A stretch of DNA of 25,822 nucleotides from Bilabrum cf. latius. Its lineage: Eukaryota; Bigyra: Bicosoecida; Bigyra; Bicosoecida. Location of the stretch: contig CBCXTV010000037.1 of assembly GCA_965178125.1 (NCBI GenBank), forward strand, positions 1-25,822, written 5' to 3'. Position numbers and translations under genes: made by a program. The notes beneath the pieces are model-generated. The model was not told where the DNA came from, made no database searches, and saw only the letters and a program-made list of their open reading frames with translations. Below, piece by piece: positions 17,888-25,784 of this stretch (the first letter of the stretch is position 1; every line of letters starts with the position of its first letter).

Positions 17888-18358
17888 ATGGCGAGCGACG
17901 CAGAACCGGAGGACGCAATGCGGCTCGACTCCCCTAGAGATGCGGATGCAGCGGCGCCACCCGAAGCGACGGAGGCAGGATCACAGAAACCAGATCATGC
18001 GCAGCAGTTCTTCGAGGAGCCCTGCCCGAAAGACGGACACATGGAAGCGCTAGAGAAGACCGCCAAGACGGACGAACCTGGCGACACACCCTTGTTCGTC
18101 GACAAGTGGACGGCAGCGATCACACGCCTTACCGAGGAGCGCAAGGCTCTCAAGCTCGAGCAGCGGGCTAAAACGAAGGCCATCCGCAAAACCATCCGGC
18201 AGAAAAGGCGCACCATGAAGAACGCCAAAAAACTCACAGACGACGAGCTCGCCCAAATCGTGCTAGACAGGAAGATCTTGCAGTTGGTGCAAAAAGAAGA
18301 GATCGCAGCACGCAGCTCCGCCAACTCCTCAACGAGCCAGGCGAAGTCGACCTTGTGA
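17888..18358 (+). CDS. Small basic coiled-coil protein
   Basis: A 156-residue ORF starting at an ATG in strong eukaryotic context (CCCCATGG). The first ~70 residues are acidic and Ala/Pro-rich (MASDAEPEDAMRLDSPRDAD). Residues ~75-140 form a long, highly charged helix (DKWTAAITRLTEERKALKL, then KTIRQKRRTMKNAKKLTDDE), probably a coiled coil with a Lys/Arg patch able to bind nucleic acid or serve as a nuclear signal. The tail is Ser/Thr-rich. The frame is open upstream to 17531, so a longer protein is possible. Its 3' end plus flank was copied to 5405-5555. I do not recognise the family. It lies between the glycosyltransferase-like gene and the candidate origin. Confidence 0.5.
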   Translation: MASDAEPEDAMRLDSPRDADAAAPPEATEAGSQKPDHAQQFFEEPCPKDGHMEALEKTAKTDEPGDTPLFVDKWTAAITRLTEERKALKLEQRAKTKAIRKTIRQKRRTMKNAKKLTDDELAQIVLDRKILQLVQKEEIAARSSANSSTSQAKSTL

Positions 18359-18713
18359 GAAGCGCTTCCCGTGTTCAGAGAACCGAGGATTACAGATAGA
18401 CCCCGCGTCACAGAAGCCATCGCAAGAGGGCAGAGCGTCAAGTACAGCGCAGTCTTGACGGACACAGATAGCCCGAGCAGCACAAAGCAGCGGATGCGGC
18501 TGCCCAGCGGAGTCGCGCACTCGGACAGCATACACGGGACGTGCTGGCAGAAATCACTCAGTCCGCGAGCACCGTCGTCAAGAGCACGGGAGGGGCAGAC
18601 TCGACATGCACAACTTTGAAAAACGGGAGGGGCACGAAAGGAAGACAAATTTGGCATTAATCCTTGATTACCCCCGCCCCCCCGTAGAATCAGAGCGAGG
18701 AGATATGCTCGGA
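18359..18713. other. Spacer before the candidate origin
   Basis: The first ~90 bp are the 3' flank that was also copied to 5465-5555. Nothing else is recognised. A C-rich run is present near 18670. Confidence 0.4.
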
Positions 18714-19028
18714 AGGTCCGGGGGGCAGTCGCAGAAAAGTGCACGCGAAAATAAGAGGAAAGGGGACCCCCCAAACCCACGTAGTGCGATCCTGGGTGGT
18801 ACCCTCTAAGGTACTAAGAATCCTTCCCCCGAAAATCGCACTACATCGGTCCCTGGCGTCGGGGAAAGCGGAAAAAAGGGGAGCACTACCGTGAAAAAAT
18901 CCTGCATTTTACAGGAAAATCGGAGCACTACGTGTCAAAAACTGGGGGTTTTTGAGGTTTTTTTTCCAGAAAAACGGCATTTTTTTATGTAAAAACCGCG
19001 CGAAACGAGCACTACCGAGCACTACATC
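18714..19028. promoter_or_regulatory. Candidate replication origin: stem-loop plus GAGCACTAC iterons
   Basis: The region contains the 64-nt stem-loop (18781-18844) followed by four direct GAGCACTAC motifs at 18881-18889, 18923-18931, 19007-19015 and 19017-19025. The first three starts are 42 and 84 bp apart, multiples of the same spacing. The core GCACTAC also forms the right arm of the stem (18838-18844), so the stem and the iterons share a sequence, as in the iteron/stem organisation of CRESS-DNA origins. The stretch is unusually A/T-rich (poly-A and poly-T runs) for this molecule and lies ~510 bp upstream of Rep. No canonical NANTATTAC nonanucleotide is present, so the nick site is not identified. 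A promoter function is the main alternative. Confidence 0.6.
18781..18844. promoter_or_regulatory. 64-nt stem-loop at candidate origin
   Basis: GTAGTGCGAT (18781-18790) pairs perfectly with ATCGCACTAC (18835-18844). Inside, GTACC-CTCTAA-GGTAC forms a second hairpin, giving a branched or cruciform-capable structure. The copy at 4366-4429 preserves both stems. Confidence 0.75.
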
Positions 19029-19534
19029 GCCTCCTCCAGTCGTGTTTCGCATTTTTTTCGCTGGCCGAAAATGTCTCCGAAGGCGCTGCCTCGAGGGGGG
19101 GTTCCGATGGCTGATTTTGGGCGTTCTGTTGTCGATTTCGCGTGCATTTCAGGTTGTCGGCGAGGCCTTTTTGGCGTATGTCGCAGGTTCGGATGCCCTC
19201 GAACGTCGTGTCTCATGTGGTATTCGCCGGTTTCTATGTTCGAGAAGGCGGTCGGTCGGTCATCCTCTCTGGCAGGCTCCGAAGTGCGTTTGTGATCGTG
19301 CTAATTGCAACGCCATGCTTTCCTTCGTTGGCTTCGAGAATCCTTCCCTCGGAAGCGGTACTACCTCGCCCAGGGCGGCACGAGCTGCAGACTCAGCTGC
19401 CTCGGTGCTCATGTGTGTCCCGTGTCAGCAGTTTCGGTGTTACGAACAGCAAGGATTCTGGGCATTGCGTGTCGGAGGCAAGTGTTCTATCTTGAGGCAT
19501 TCCGCGATTCGTCGAAGGATTATTTGCGCAAATA
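19029..19534. other. Upstream region of the Rep gene
   Basis: A plus-strand frame (18952-19809) is open across this region but overlaps Rep and has no protein-like features, so I regard it as a shadow. The sequence is T-rich near the origin and includes a GGTACTACC variant of the iteron at 19357. It presumably holds the Rep promoter and 5' UTR, with no motif I can name. Confidence 0.4.
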
Positions 19535-21820
19535 ATGTCGGCTCCGTTCAAGGGCGAAACGATGAGTTTGTCTGTTGCCGAGTCGCTGAAGTCCCGAGTC
19601 GCATCCTGCTCCTGGGATCCCGCGTGGGTTTCCGCGAGCTGCGTGCCGTGCGATGGCCTCCCCACAAGCCAGGAGTCAGAAGCGTCCACGACGGCGACCT
19701 CTGCTTTGTTAGGGGTGTCCGAGGCGTCCCCAACGTGCTCGTGTGGCCTCGGTGTCTCCAATTCGGTGGCTGCAGCGCGCGCGGCCGCTGTCCCGAGTTT
19801 TGGCTTTGACGATGCGGAGAACGACTTCGACGCCAGTCTCGACATGATTGAGGCCTCATGCGAGGTCGCATGCGAGGCAGAATGCGAGGGCGATCCGGGA
19901 GCCTGCTTGTTGTCCCACGGCAAGTCGAGCGGTCAGTGGCAGATCGGCGTAGTGGGTGAACGAGTCCTTTATGAGGGCCTCAGCGTTGAGGGCGACATTC
20001 CTGGCCGCGTTGCTGCCTCCGAAGCGCTCGCCGCGGGTGTCATCAATTTGGAACCCCCGTCAGAGGAAGTACTTTTGCCGGTGCAGCTTCTGCGGAGTAG
20101 TCAAGGTTACCGTGGGGTTCTGCCCATCGAGGATTCTGCGCCCGATGCGAGGGGGCGACCGCAGATGCTCATGCTTCCCGATTTCGTACCCCCCGTGAAG
20201 AGGCGGCGTCTTCGGCAGAAGTGCGACCCTGCTGAGGGCGATGCAGCACCGAGTCTTGCGGCTCATCTCGGACCTCCGCCCGCGGCTCGTGCCGCGGCCG
20301 GAGCGTCTGGGCCGCAGCGCTCGACTGGAAGGCCTTCGACTCGTCCTATTGATAGTGTCATCTATCGTCTCCTGCGGGTTTTCCCTGACGATTTCAAGTT
20401 GGCGTTTCCGGCGTCGGTGTCACACCAGCGGAAGCGGTGCCTCATCAGGGAGGCGCTTCGCAATGTACCCGGTGACCGCATGTGCATCTTGAAAGACTGG
20501 GCTGCGGGGGCGGAGGACACTCCTTGCCAGCTTCGTTTCGAGGAGCTCTTCCCGGAGCTTGCGCGGCAGCGGGACGAAGTTGTGAGGAATCCGGGATCGC
20601 ATTCAGTGCCCGTGGGCGAGATTGTGCCTGCGTCCGACAAGAACACGAGGCGGGGAAGGGCCGTGATGCTTACCTTTCACGGTCGCTGGGGTGTCGAAAA
20701 GGAGCCTGTGCGCGACATCATGTCGGCATCCGTGGCAAGGGGCGTCCTGAGGCGATTGGTTCTCGCGTCTCCGTTCTATGTGGAGCTTTGGGCCACCTTC
20801 AAGGCATGGGCGCAGGACATCGCGCGGCGGATGATGTGGCCTCAGCTGTCCATGAAAATGGAGCTCTCCCTGCACCGCAAGCACGCCGCAAACTTGGTGC
20901 ACTTCCACGTATGCATGACGGATTCCGAGAAGTCGCATCGTTGTCGCGTGGCGGAGGATTTCATGTGGGCCGGCAGCAGGCCGAATGTCGTCTACGGCTC
21001 CGGGCGGTCAGCGAAAGCGCAGGAACGTGGCGCGTCGGAGTTACACTATTATTGTCAAGCTCCCAAAGTCGGTGCGCTGCTTTGCGCCACGAACTACCGA
21101 GCCGGACGCGATTTCGTCGTCAATGGTAAGTTCGTGCACGCGTTGTTCGCACGCTTCAAAATGGATCCGGACGTCGCGAGAAGGGAACTCGTGGCGTATC
21201 GGTGTCGGGACGCCGAGAACTTAGTGCGCGCCATCGACTTCCACATACAGAATGCCGCGGAGAGGAGAGAGGTGTGCGCGCAGGCCGCGGTGCACGTAGT
21301 GACGAAGCTCCGCCCCTTTAAGGTGGTGCCCGAAGTCGAGAAGTGGCGCGAGAGCTATCGTCAGGAGTGGTTCGCGCACATGCGCTTCAAGTTCCTTGTC
21401 TTGGTGGGGGACTCCCGGTTCGGGAAGACAGTGTACGCGCGGAATCTCTTCGGGAGCGAAAGGACTCTTGTTGTGAACTGTCAGGGCAGTGTGGAACCTC
21501 CGCTCCGTGGCTTCGATCGAAGTCGGCATGTGGCCATTGTGTTCGACGAGGCAAATGCCCTGTGGGTCGTCAACAACAAACAGGTCTTTCAGGCTGGCCT
21601 TGACCCCTCCCTGCTCGGCCAGAGCAAGACGAACAGCCTCGCATACTCTGTGTGGCTCCACGGTATCGCCCTGATCATCTGCACGAATTCGTGGGGCTCT
21701 GACGTGACGGAGTCGGTGGACCGCGAGTGGCTTGACAACAACTGTACGAAAGTGGAGGTGAAAGATCGGCTCTACTTCGACGAGGACTTGTTGTCTCTCA
21801 CGGATGTGCAGAAGAGCTGA
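19535..21820 (+). CDS. rep: CRESS-type replication initiator (HUH endonuclease + SF3 helicase)
   Basis: A 761-residue Rep-like protein. HUH motif I is VMLTFHG (377-383). Motif II has the metal-binding pair H456-F-H458 (LVHFHVCM). Motif III is probably HYYCQAPK (504-511), with Y505/Y506 as candidate nicking tyrosines; the Tyr-to-Lys spacing is longer than the usual YxxK. The SF3 helicase part has Walker A GDSRFGKT (625-632), Walker B AIVFDE (D671, E672) and motif C IICTNSW (N718). The family nicks the origin, stays joined to the 5' end and unwinds DNA for rolling-circle replication. The ~370 residues before motif I are unusual: an acidic, Ala/Ser/Cys-rich stretch, a basic NLS-like KRRRLRQK (222-229) and a helical segment at 270-355. 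The ATG at 19535 has context ATAATGTC. Candidate origin lies upstream. Fragments of the gene occur at 5965, 7541, 8384 and 9847. Confidence 0.88.
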   Translation: MSAPFKGETMSLSVAESLKSRVASCSWDPAWVSASCVPCDGLPTSQESEASTTATSALLGVSEASPTCSCGLGVSNSVAAARAAAVPSFGFDDAENDFDASLDMIEASCEVACEAECEGDPGACLLSHGKSSGQWQIGVVGERVLYEGLSVEGDIPGRVAASEALAAGVINLEPPSEEVLLPVQLLRSSQGYRGVLPIEDSAPDARGRPQMLMLPDFVPPVKRRRLRQKCDPAEGDAAPSLAAHLGPPPAARAAAGASGPQRSTGRPSTRPIDSVIYRLLRVFPDDFKLAFPASVSHQRKRCLIREALRNVPGDRMCILKDWAAGAEDTPCQLRFEELFPELARQRDEVVRNPGSHSVPVGEIVPASDKNTRRGRAVMLTFHGRWGVEKEPVRDIMSASVARGVLRRLVLASPFYVELWATFKAWAQDIARRMMWPQLSMKMELSLHRKHAANLVHFHVCMTDSEKSHRCRVAEDFMWAGSRPNVVYGSGRSAKAQERGASELHYYCQAPKVGALLCATNYRAGRDFVVNGKFVHALFARFKMDPDVARRELVAYRCRDAENLVRAIDFHIQNAAERREVCAQAAVHVVTKLRPFKVVPEVEKWRESYRQEWFAHMRFKFLVLVGDSRFGKTVYARNLFGSERTLVVNCQGSVEPPLRGFDRSRHVAIVFDEANALWVVNNKQVFQAGLDPSLLGQSKTNSLAYSVWLHGIALIICTNSWGSDVTESVDREWLDNNCTKVEVKDRLYFDEDLLSLTDVQKS

Positions 21821-22024
21821 CGCCGGCCGCTGAGGTTTTCAGTCCGGTTCACACGAGCGCCGGAGCCGCAGCGGCAGCCGCTTCGGTGCTCCTGAAGGTC
21901 TAATGTCCTCAATGCGTTTCGTGTGCAAAAAGGATGTGATTTCTACATGGGGGCATTCCGCAAGTTTCATGTGGTCCGTCGCGTTCGTCCGGGGGAGTGC
22001 TTGCCTAGTATTGGGAGCTTGCCT

Positions 22025-22076
22025 GACACACACACACGTGGCACCCAGCCTGATGGGTTGCAAGTGTGTGTGTGTC
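22025..22076. other. Long hairpin between Rep and the next gene
   Basis: GACACACACACAC (22025-22037) pairs perfectly over 13 bp with GTGTGTGTGTGTC (22064-22076). The 26 nt between fold further, with GCACCC pairing to GGGTTGC (one bulge) around an 8-nt loop AGCCTGAT. It lies 205 bp past the Rep stop and 149 bp before the next ATG. It could act as an RNA processing or termination structure, or a replication element. The rest of 21821-22224 is open in one frame (from 21903) but not protein-like. Confidence 0.7.
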
Positions 22077-22224
22077 TCCGCAGTGCCGCGGTTGGGACCC
22101 GGCGGGTCGTTTGCTTTTACGTCGCCGCGTCGCGCGCCGACGAGACATTTCTTGGTCTCAGAAGCCTCTGCTTCCGGTAGGCGCGCCGTGTACGCTCGCG
22201 GGCCGAAGGTGGGTGCGTTGCTTG

Positions 22225-22917
22225 ATGGCCTACGTCGGTATCGCCGATGCACCGTATGTGCCCGTGGTTGCCGCGTCGACCTCCGAGCACGCCCCGGAGG
22301 GCGAGGTGGAGATGATGCTTGCGCCTCTTGCCGGAGATGTCGGTTTCAAGCGGCCTCGCGTGTTTCCTCCCGGTTCGCGACTTCTTCCTAAGTCGCCGGC
22401 CCATCCGGCGGTGCTCATAACAGCGCTCGGCAGTGAGGCACCCCAGGACACACAGTGCGTCGTTTGGTCGGACTCTAAGGCTTTCGACCTCGCGGAGTTT
22501 GTATGCTCTTCCTGCGGCTGCAATCGTGTCATGGCGGACCTGAATCATCGTATGCGTGATCGTCTCGTACGTCGCGTGCAGCGCACGCTTTATGCCGATG
22601 ATTCTCCGTGCGGCAGGGGTGCGATTTCGTGTCGTGCTTGTCGCGAGAAGGCGCGCGACGCGGCGCCGAAGACGTCGATTATGAACGCGGCGAACAAGAA
22701 GAAGATCTCGGGAACTCTTCGCATGCAGTTGGATCTCATTGTAGAGACCGGGGAGCGGAAGGGTCAGCGTTGTACTGCGGAGAAAATTCTGACGTTGGGA
22801 ACGATGAAGCAGCACAGGGTTTTCGAGAGGGACCTTTACGATGAGGCATGGCGCGGGCTTGTTCGTCTGTCTGGACGCGAGGCTTGGAGCGATGACGACT
22901 CGTGGTCTCCGCGTTGA
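22225..22917 (+). CDS. CxxC-x38-CxxC zinc-ribbon protein, Rep-proximal
   Basis: A 230-residue protein from the ATG at 22225 (MAYVGIADAPYV). The frame is open further upstream, but that part covers the hairpin region and is not protein-like. The first ~75 residues are Pro/Ala-rich. C94/C97 (VCSSCGC) and C136/C139 (SCRACRE) form CxxC-x38-CxxC, exactly the spacing of the protein at 2980-4044, with a Met/Arg-rich helix between (MADLNHRMRDRLVRRVQR). A Lys/Arg-rich segment follows (AANKKKISGTLRMQLDL), then an acidic Trp-containing tail (SDDDSWSPR). I infer one zinc site and nucleic-acid or protein binding. It is on the same strand as Rep, 404 bp after its stop, so it may be co-expressed. The family is not identified. 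Confidence 0.6.
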   Translation: MAYVGIADAPYVPVVAASTSEHAPEGEVEMMLAPLAGDVGFKRPRVFPPGSRLLPKSPAHPAVLITALGSEAPQDTQCVVWSDSKAFDLAEFVCSSCGCNRVMADLNHRMRDRLVRRVQRTLYADDSPCGRGAISCRACREKARDAAPKTSIMNAANKKKISGTLRMQLDLIVETGERKGQRCTAEKILTLGTMKQHRVFERDLYDEAWRGLVRLSGREAWSDDDSWSPR

Positions 22918-22970
22918 GCTTGCGTGACGGTTTTCCCTCTTAACCTGGCCTCTTGCGTGGCGCTGCTTCC

Positions 22971-23250
22971 GCGTGTGGCCTGAGCGTGCGACCTGAGCGT
23001 TCGGCCTGCTGTCGCGTGTGACCTGAGCGAACGGGCGCTCGACAGTATCCCGCGTTTGTTGCTTCTGGGGTTCAAGAAACTTGTACTTTTTGGGCTGTAC
23101 GGTGGTCAGTGGTGCACGGTTCGTTCGCAGCCTCCGCGTTGTTGGAAAGCTATGGTGGAGCATGGTTCTTTTCGCAGCCTCCGCGTTGTGATCAAGCTAC
23201 GGTGGAGCATGGTTCGTGAGCATGGTTCTTTTCGCAGCCTCCGCGTTGTT
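22971..23250. repeat. Short tandem repeats downstream of the zinc gene
   Basis: TG(t/g)CCTGAGCG-type units recur between 22971 and 23035. Three copies of TTCGCAGCCTCCGCGTTGT start at about 23122, 23170 and 23230, linked by GGTGGAGCATGGTTC. 23251-23542 shows nothing recognisable. Confidence 0.75.
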
Positions 23251-23542
23251 GACACGTGAAAGCTACGCGAACGTGACCACACAATAGGCCATACCCCAGG
23301 TGAAATCCGGACTCGGACATCCAGACGAAACGGCATCATGCACACTGTTGAACACACAAATGACACTGAGCTCCACCGTAACGTAACTTTCCATCACCAC
23401 CTGGTTTATTTTCTCCGCGATGGCAGCTTGGCGGTGACGCTGTGTCTTCGGGCATGAAGGGGCAAATCTTTGGTTTTTTGGGCCCTGTTTCGGTCACCGA
23501 AAAGTCGTGTGATTTCTGGCGCGCAGGAGGAGTGACGCAAGG

Positions 23543-23636
23543 TATTTCTGAACCGTTTTCCGGACGCTTTCCGGGCCTCCCATGTGACCGCTTTTTGCGT
23601 ACCGAAACACGTTCCGCGCGTGAGGAGCAGATGCGG
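23543..23636. repeat. 94-bp dispersed block, copy 2
   Basis: Identical to 10466-10559. A truncated copy starts the mosaic at 7133. It lies ~400 bp upstream of the four-CxxC gene. Confidence 0.9.
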
Positions 23637-23680
23637 ATCTCCGCGGGGTCCTAGTTGTGTCCTTTTTCGGGGGACGAAAT

Positions 23681-23877
23681 CGGGCGCACTTGTCGTGCCG
23701 ATTCGTGGTCGTCTCTGAGACCGGCTGCGAGTCGGGAAAGGTGCCCGGGAGATGCTCGTGTCCTTGGCTTCGTATTTCTCCGCGTATTCTTCAAACGCGG
23801 GCGCACGTCTCCTACCGATTCGTGGTCGGTTTCCGAGGCCGATCGCGAGTCGGGAAATGCGCCCGCGATGCGCTCTC
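23681..23877. repeat. Two diverged direct repeats, 117-bp spacing, upstream of the four-CxxC gene
   Basis: The unit CGGGCGCAC...CCGATTCGTGGTCG...CGAGTCGGGAAA at 23681-23760 recurs at 23798-23877. It may be promoter or 5' UTR sequence of the gene starting at 24037. The reading frame is open through it from 23752 but is not protein-like. Confidence 0.65.
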
Positions 23878-24036
23878 GATCTCGGAAAGGGCGGGAGTCC
23901 GTTCTTGCATTCGGAATGGGCGGGGAGTTGCTTTTCCTGGGAGCATGTGCGAGATTCCTTCTCCGCGGGTCCTCTTTCGGCTTCGGCAGTCAGCAGCGCA
24001 CTCTGCGGGAACGGCATTCTCCGAGTCTCTTTGCCG

Positions 24037-25044
24037 ATGATGTCTGAGGAGAAACCGTCCGAGAGCATTGCTGTTTCCTTGGGAGACGGCCGCAATCTTC
24101 GTGGGCGTCGAGGCGCCGGTGATATGGGAAACGAGGGCGGCATGTTGGCGCGCGAGGTCGACGCCCCGGCGGAGCACGCCGGCGCGGCGGCAAGCGTCGA
24201 TGATTCGGGCGGCCCCCACATCGAGAGCGGCGGCGCGGAGGCGGCGTCCACGGGGATGCTCGGAGAGGAGAGCGGCAAGGCAGCGCCGAAGGAGGACGCC
24301 GAAGACGACGGCGGCAAGAAGACGGAGGAGGAGGATGCTCGCGGCGGTGGACGTGCTGTGGTGCCCGGAGGTAATGACGACGTATGGACCGACGCAGCAG
24401 CTTGGAAGGCGGGTGGCGGCGTGGCAGCCGGGGCGGTCTCTGGCGCTGATAGCTGGGTTCTATGGGGGACCCCTGCGAAGTCGTCATGGGGGGAGACGTA
24501 CGTGCCGCGGCAGGTCGCGCCGGAGCCGGCGGAGGAGGCGACATGGACTTGCAACGCGTGCCAGTGCTGCAAGCCCCGGTCGGCGTACTTCAAGAAGTGG
24601 AAGGACTGGATCCAACCAGTTTGCCGGGTGTGTTGCGACAAGTTCGACAACGCGACGCCGTGGTGGGTGTGGTGCAAGAACTGCAAAAACGAGTATCCGG
24701 CGTACCGATTTCCCCAGATCCGCCGGAAGAAGGAGAACCTGCGCTATTTCTTCCCTGAGGACTGGTGCGCGAAGTGCCTGGTTGCGCGTGGCTGGAGTCT
24801 CCATGATGTCCGTTCCTCTGCGGGTGAAGCGAAGCGTTGGGTGCCAAAAGCTGGCGCGAATACCGGTGACGGCGACAACGACGCTCGTGCTCCCGCACGC
24901 GACGAGCTTCCTGCAGGAGGCGCCGCCTCCTGCAGCAACGCCGTGCGTCAGAGTTCTTCGCGTGACGAGGCCTTGGATGACATCAAGCGGGCCATGGAGC
25001 TTCTCCAGAATGCGGAAAGGTTCCTCCTCACGATGCCAGCGTGA
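24037..25044 (+). CDS. Four-CxxC zinc-domain protein
   Basis: A 335-residue protein starting MMSEEKPSES (ATG at 24037 or 24040; the same start is kept in the copies at 7908). The first ~165 residues are Gly/Ala/Glu-rich and disordered-looking. A folded zinc part then has four Cys pairs (numbered from 24040): C171/C174 (TCNACQCCK), C195/C198 (VCRVCC), C212/C215 (WCKNCK) and C243/C246 (WCAKCL), with KPRSAYFKKW between the first two. The Cys-pair, Lys-Pro, Phe, Cys-pair order resembles Stc1-like or zinc-ribbon domains, and two zinc sites are likely. After a linker, the end is a charged helix (DEALDDIKRAMELLQNAER). The TGA at 25042 may not be the ancestral end: a -1 shift at 25041 gives 22 more plausible residues. 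Pieces were copied to 7180, 7884, 8554 and 9811. Function is unknown. Confidence 0.65.
   Translation: MMSEEKPSESIAVSLGDGRNLRGRRGAGDMGNEGGMLAREVDAPAEHAGAAASVDDSGGPHIESGGAEAASTGMLGEESGKAAPKEDAEDDGGKKTEEEDARGGGRAVVPGGNDDVWTDAAAWKAGGGVAAGAVSGADSWVLWGTPAKSSWGETYVPRQVAPEPAEEATWTCNACQCCKPRSAYFKKWKDWIQPVCRVCCDKFDNATPWWVWCKNCKNEYPAYRFPQIRRKKENLRYFFPEDWCAKCLVARGWSLHDVRSSAGEAKRWVPKAGANTGDGDNDARAPARDELPAGGAASCSNAVRQSSSRDEALDDIKRAMELLQNAERFLLTMPA
24911..24935. other. 25-nt perfect inverted repeat inside the gene
   Basis: CTGCAGGAGGCG, one central C, then CGCCTCCTGCAG (12 paired bases). It encodes part of the Ala/Gly-rich linker. The copy near 9071-9095 keeps it. Confidence 0.6.
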
Positions 25045-25245
25045 CGCGGGAGCTTCCCGAGTGGGTCCGTCGTACTGTGAGGGCGCTCCGGAAGGAAGAG
25101 CGCGAGTGAGTCATCCTTGCGCCGAGGTGAGCGCGACGTCGGAGGAGCACGGTCGTTTGATTGGGAACGATATGGTCGGCAGAGTGTGAAAATCCGAGTT
25201 TCTCGTGCAGGATTGGGCAGCTCTCTAGATATCTTGCCTGGGAAG

Positions 25246-25719
25246 GGTGTGATGCGGTGGGAGCGCTTCCGCCTCACGTGGCAGACGTCCACACTTCCTG
25301 GTTCCCCGGCAGGCTGTTTGGCGAGACGGAGTGGCAAAGCATCCGCCTGCTGATTCCTACTTTGTTACCTCGATTGTGAGCTCGGAGCTTGGGGCGGAGG
25401 ATTCTGCGGGCAGCTCATGTGTGCCTAGAGTGTCATCCCGCGACCCTCTGACTTCTGTTCGTGGCTTTACCTCTTCGCGCAGGAAGATTCCTCATGAGGC
25501 AAGCCCGGTCCGAACTCGCGTGGGATGCCGTGCGCTGGTGCGGCTTCCACTCATCCCCGGGGTGGGGAGCGCTGGGTAAAGGATCGTCTGTCCCTGCAAG
25601 TTTCGATTCGGCGAGGTGCGGCAGCATGACGCGGACCGAGGTGAAGTCCTTTGTCCGCGATAGGTCGCCGCGTCGCGCGGTGGCGACCCCACAGCGCCCA
25701 AATCCCATTCCGGAGAGGG
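25246..25719 (+). repeat. Leader repeat, copy A (complete)
   Basis: A complete copy of the ~470-bp unit whose second copy is split over the window ends (25720-25822 then 1-410). It starts GGTGTGATGCGGTGG and ends inside the first codons of the downstream gene. The unit directly abuts its repeat at 25720, so on a circle the two are in tandem. 25045-25245 before it shows only the possible frameshifted end of the previous gene. Confidence 0.85.
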
Positions 25720-25784
25720 GGTGTGATGCAGTGGGAGCCCTTCCGCCTCACGTGACAGACGTTCACACTTCCTGGTTCCCATAA
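25626..25784 (+). pseudogene. Truncated copy of the first gene
   Basis: From the ATG at 25626 the frame reads MTRTEVKSFVRDRSPRRAVA, nearly the same as the gene at 325, for ~27 residues. It then crosses into the start of the next leader repeat and stops at 25784. It is a by-product of the tandem leader duplication. An upstream in-frame ATG at 25494 makes a longer frame here but not in the other copy. Confidence 0.75.

Noticed and set aside
18952-19809. 285-codon + strand ORF upstream of and overlapping Rep
   Set aside because: It runs through the iteron region and into Rep in another frame, with no protein-like features, so it is treated as a shadow frame.
20579-20853. Segment missing from the Rep copies in the mosaic, considered as an intron
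   Set aside because: The junction has GAA microhomology and no AG acceptor, and the segment encodes HUH motif I in frame in the full gene. It is a deletion, not splicing.
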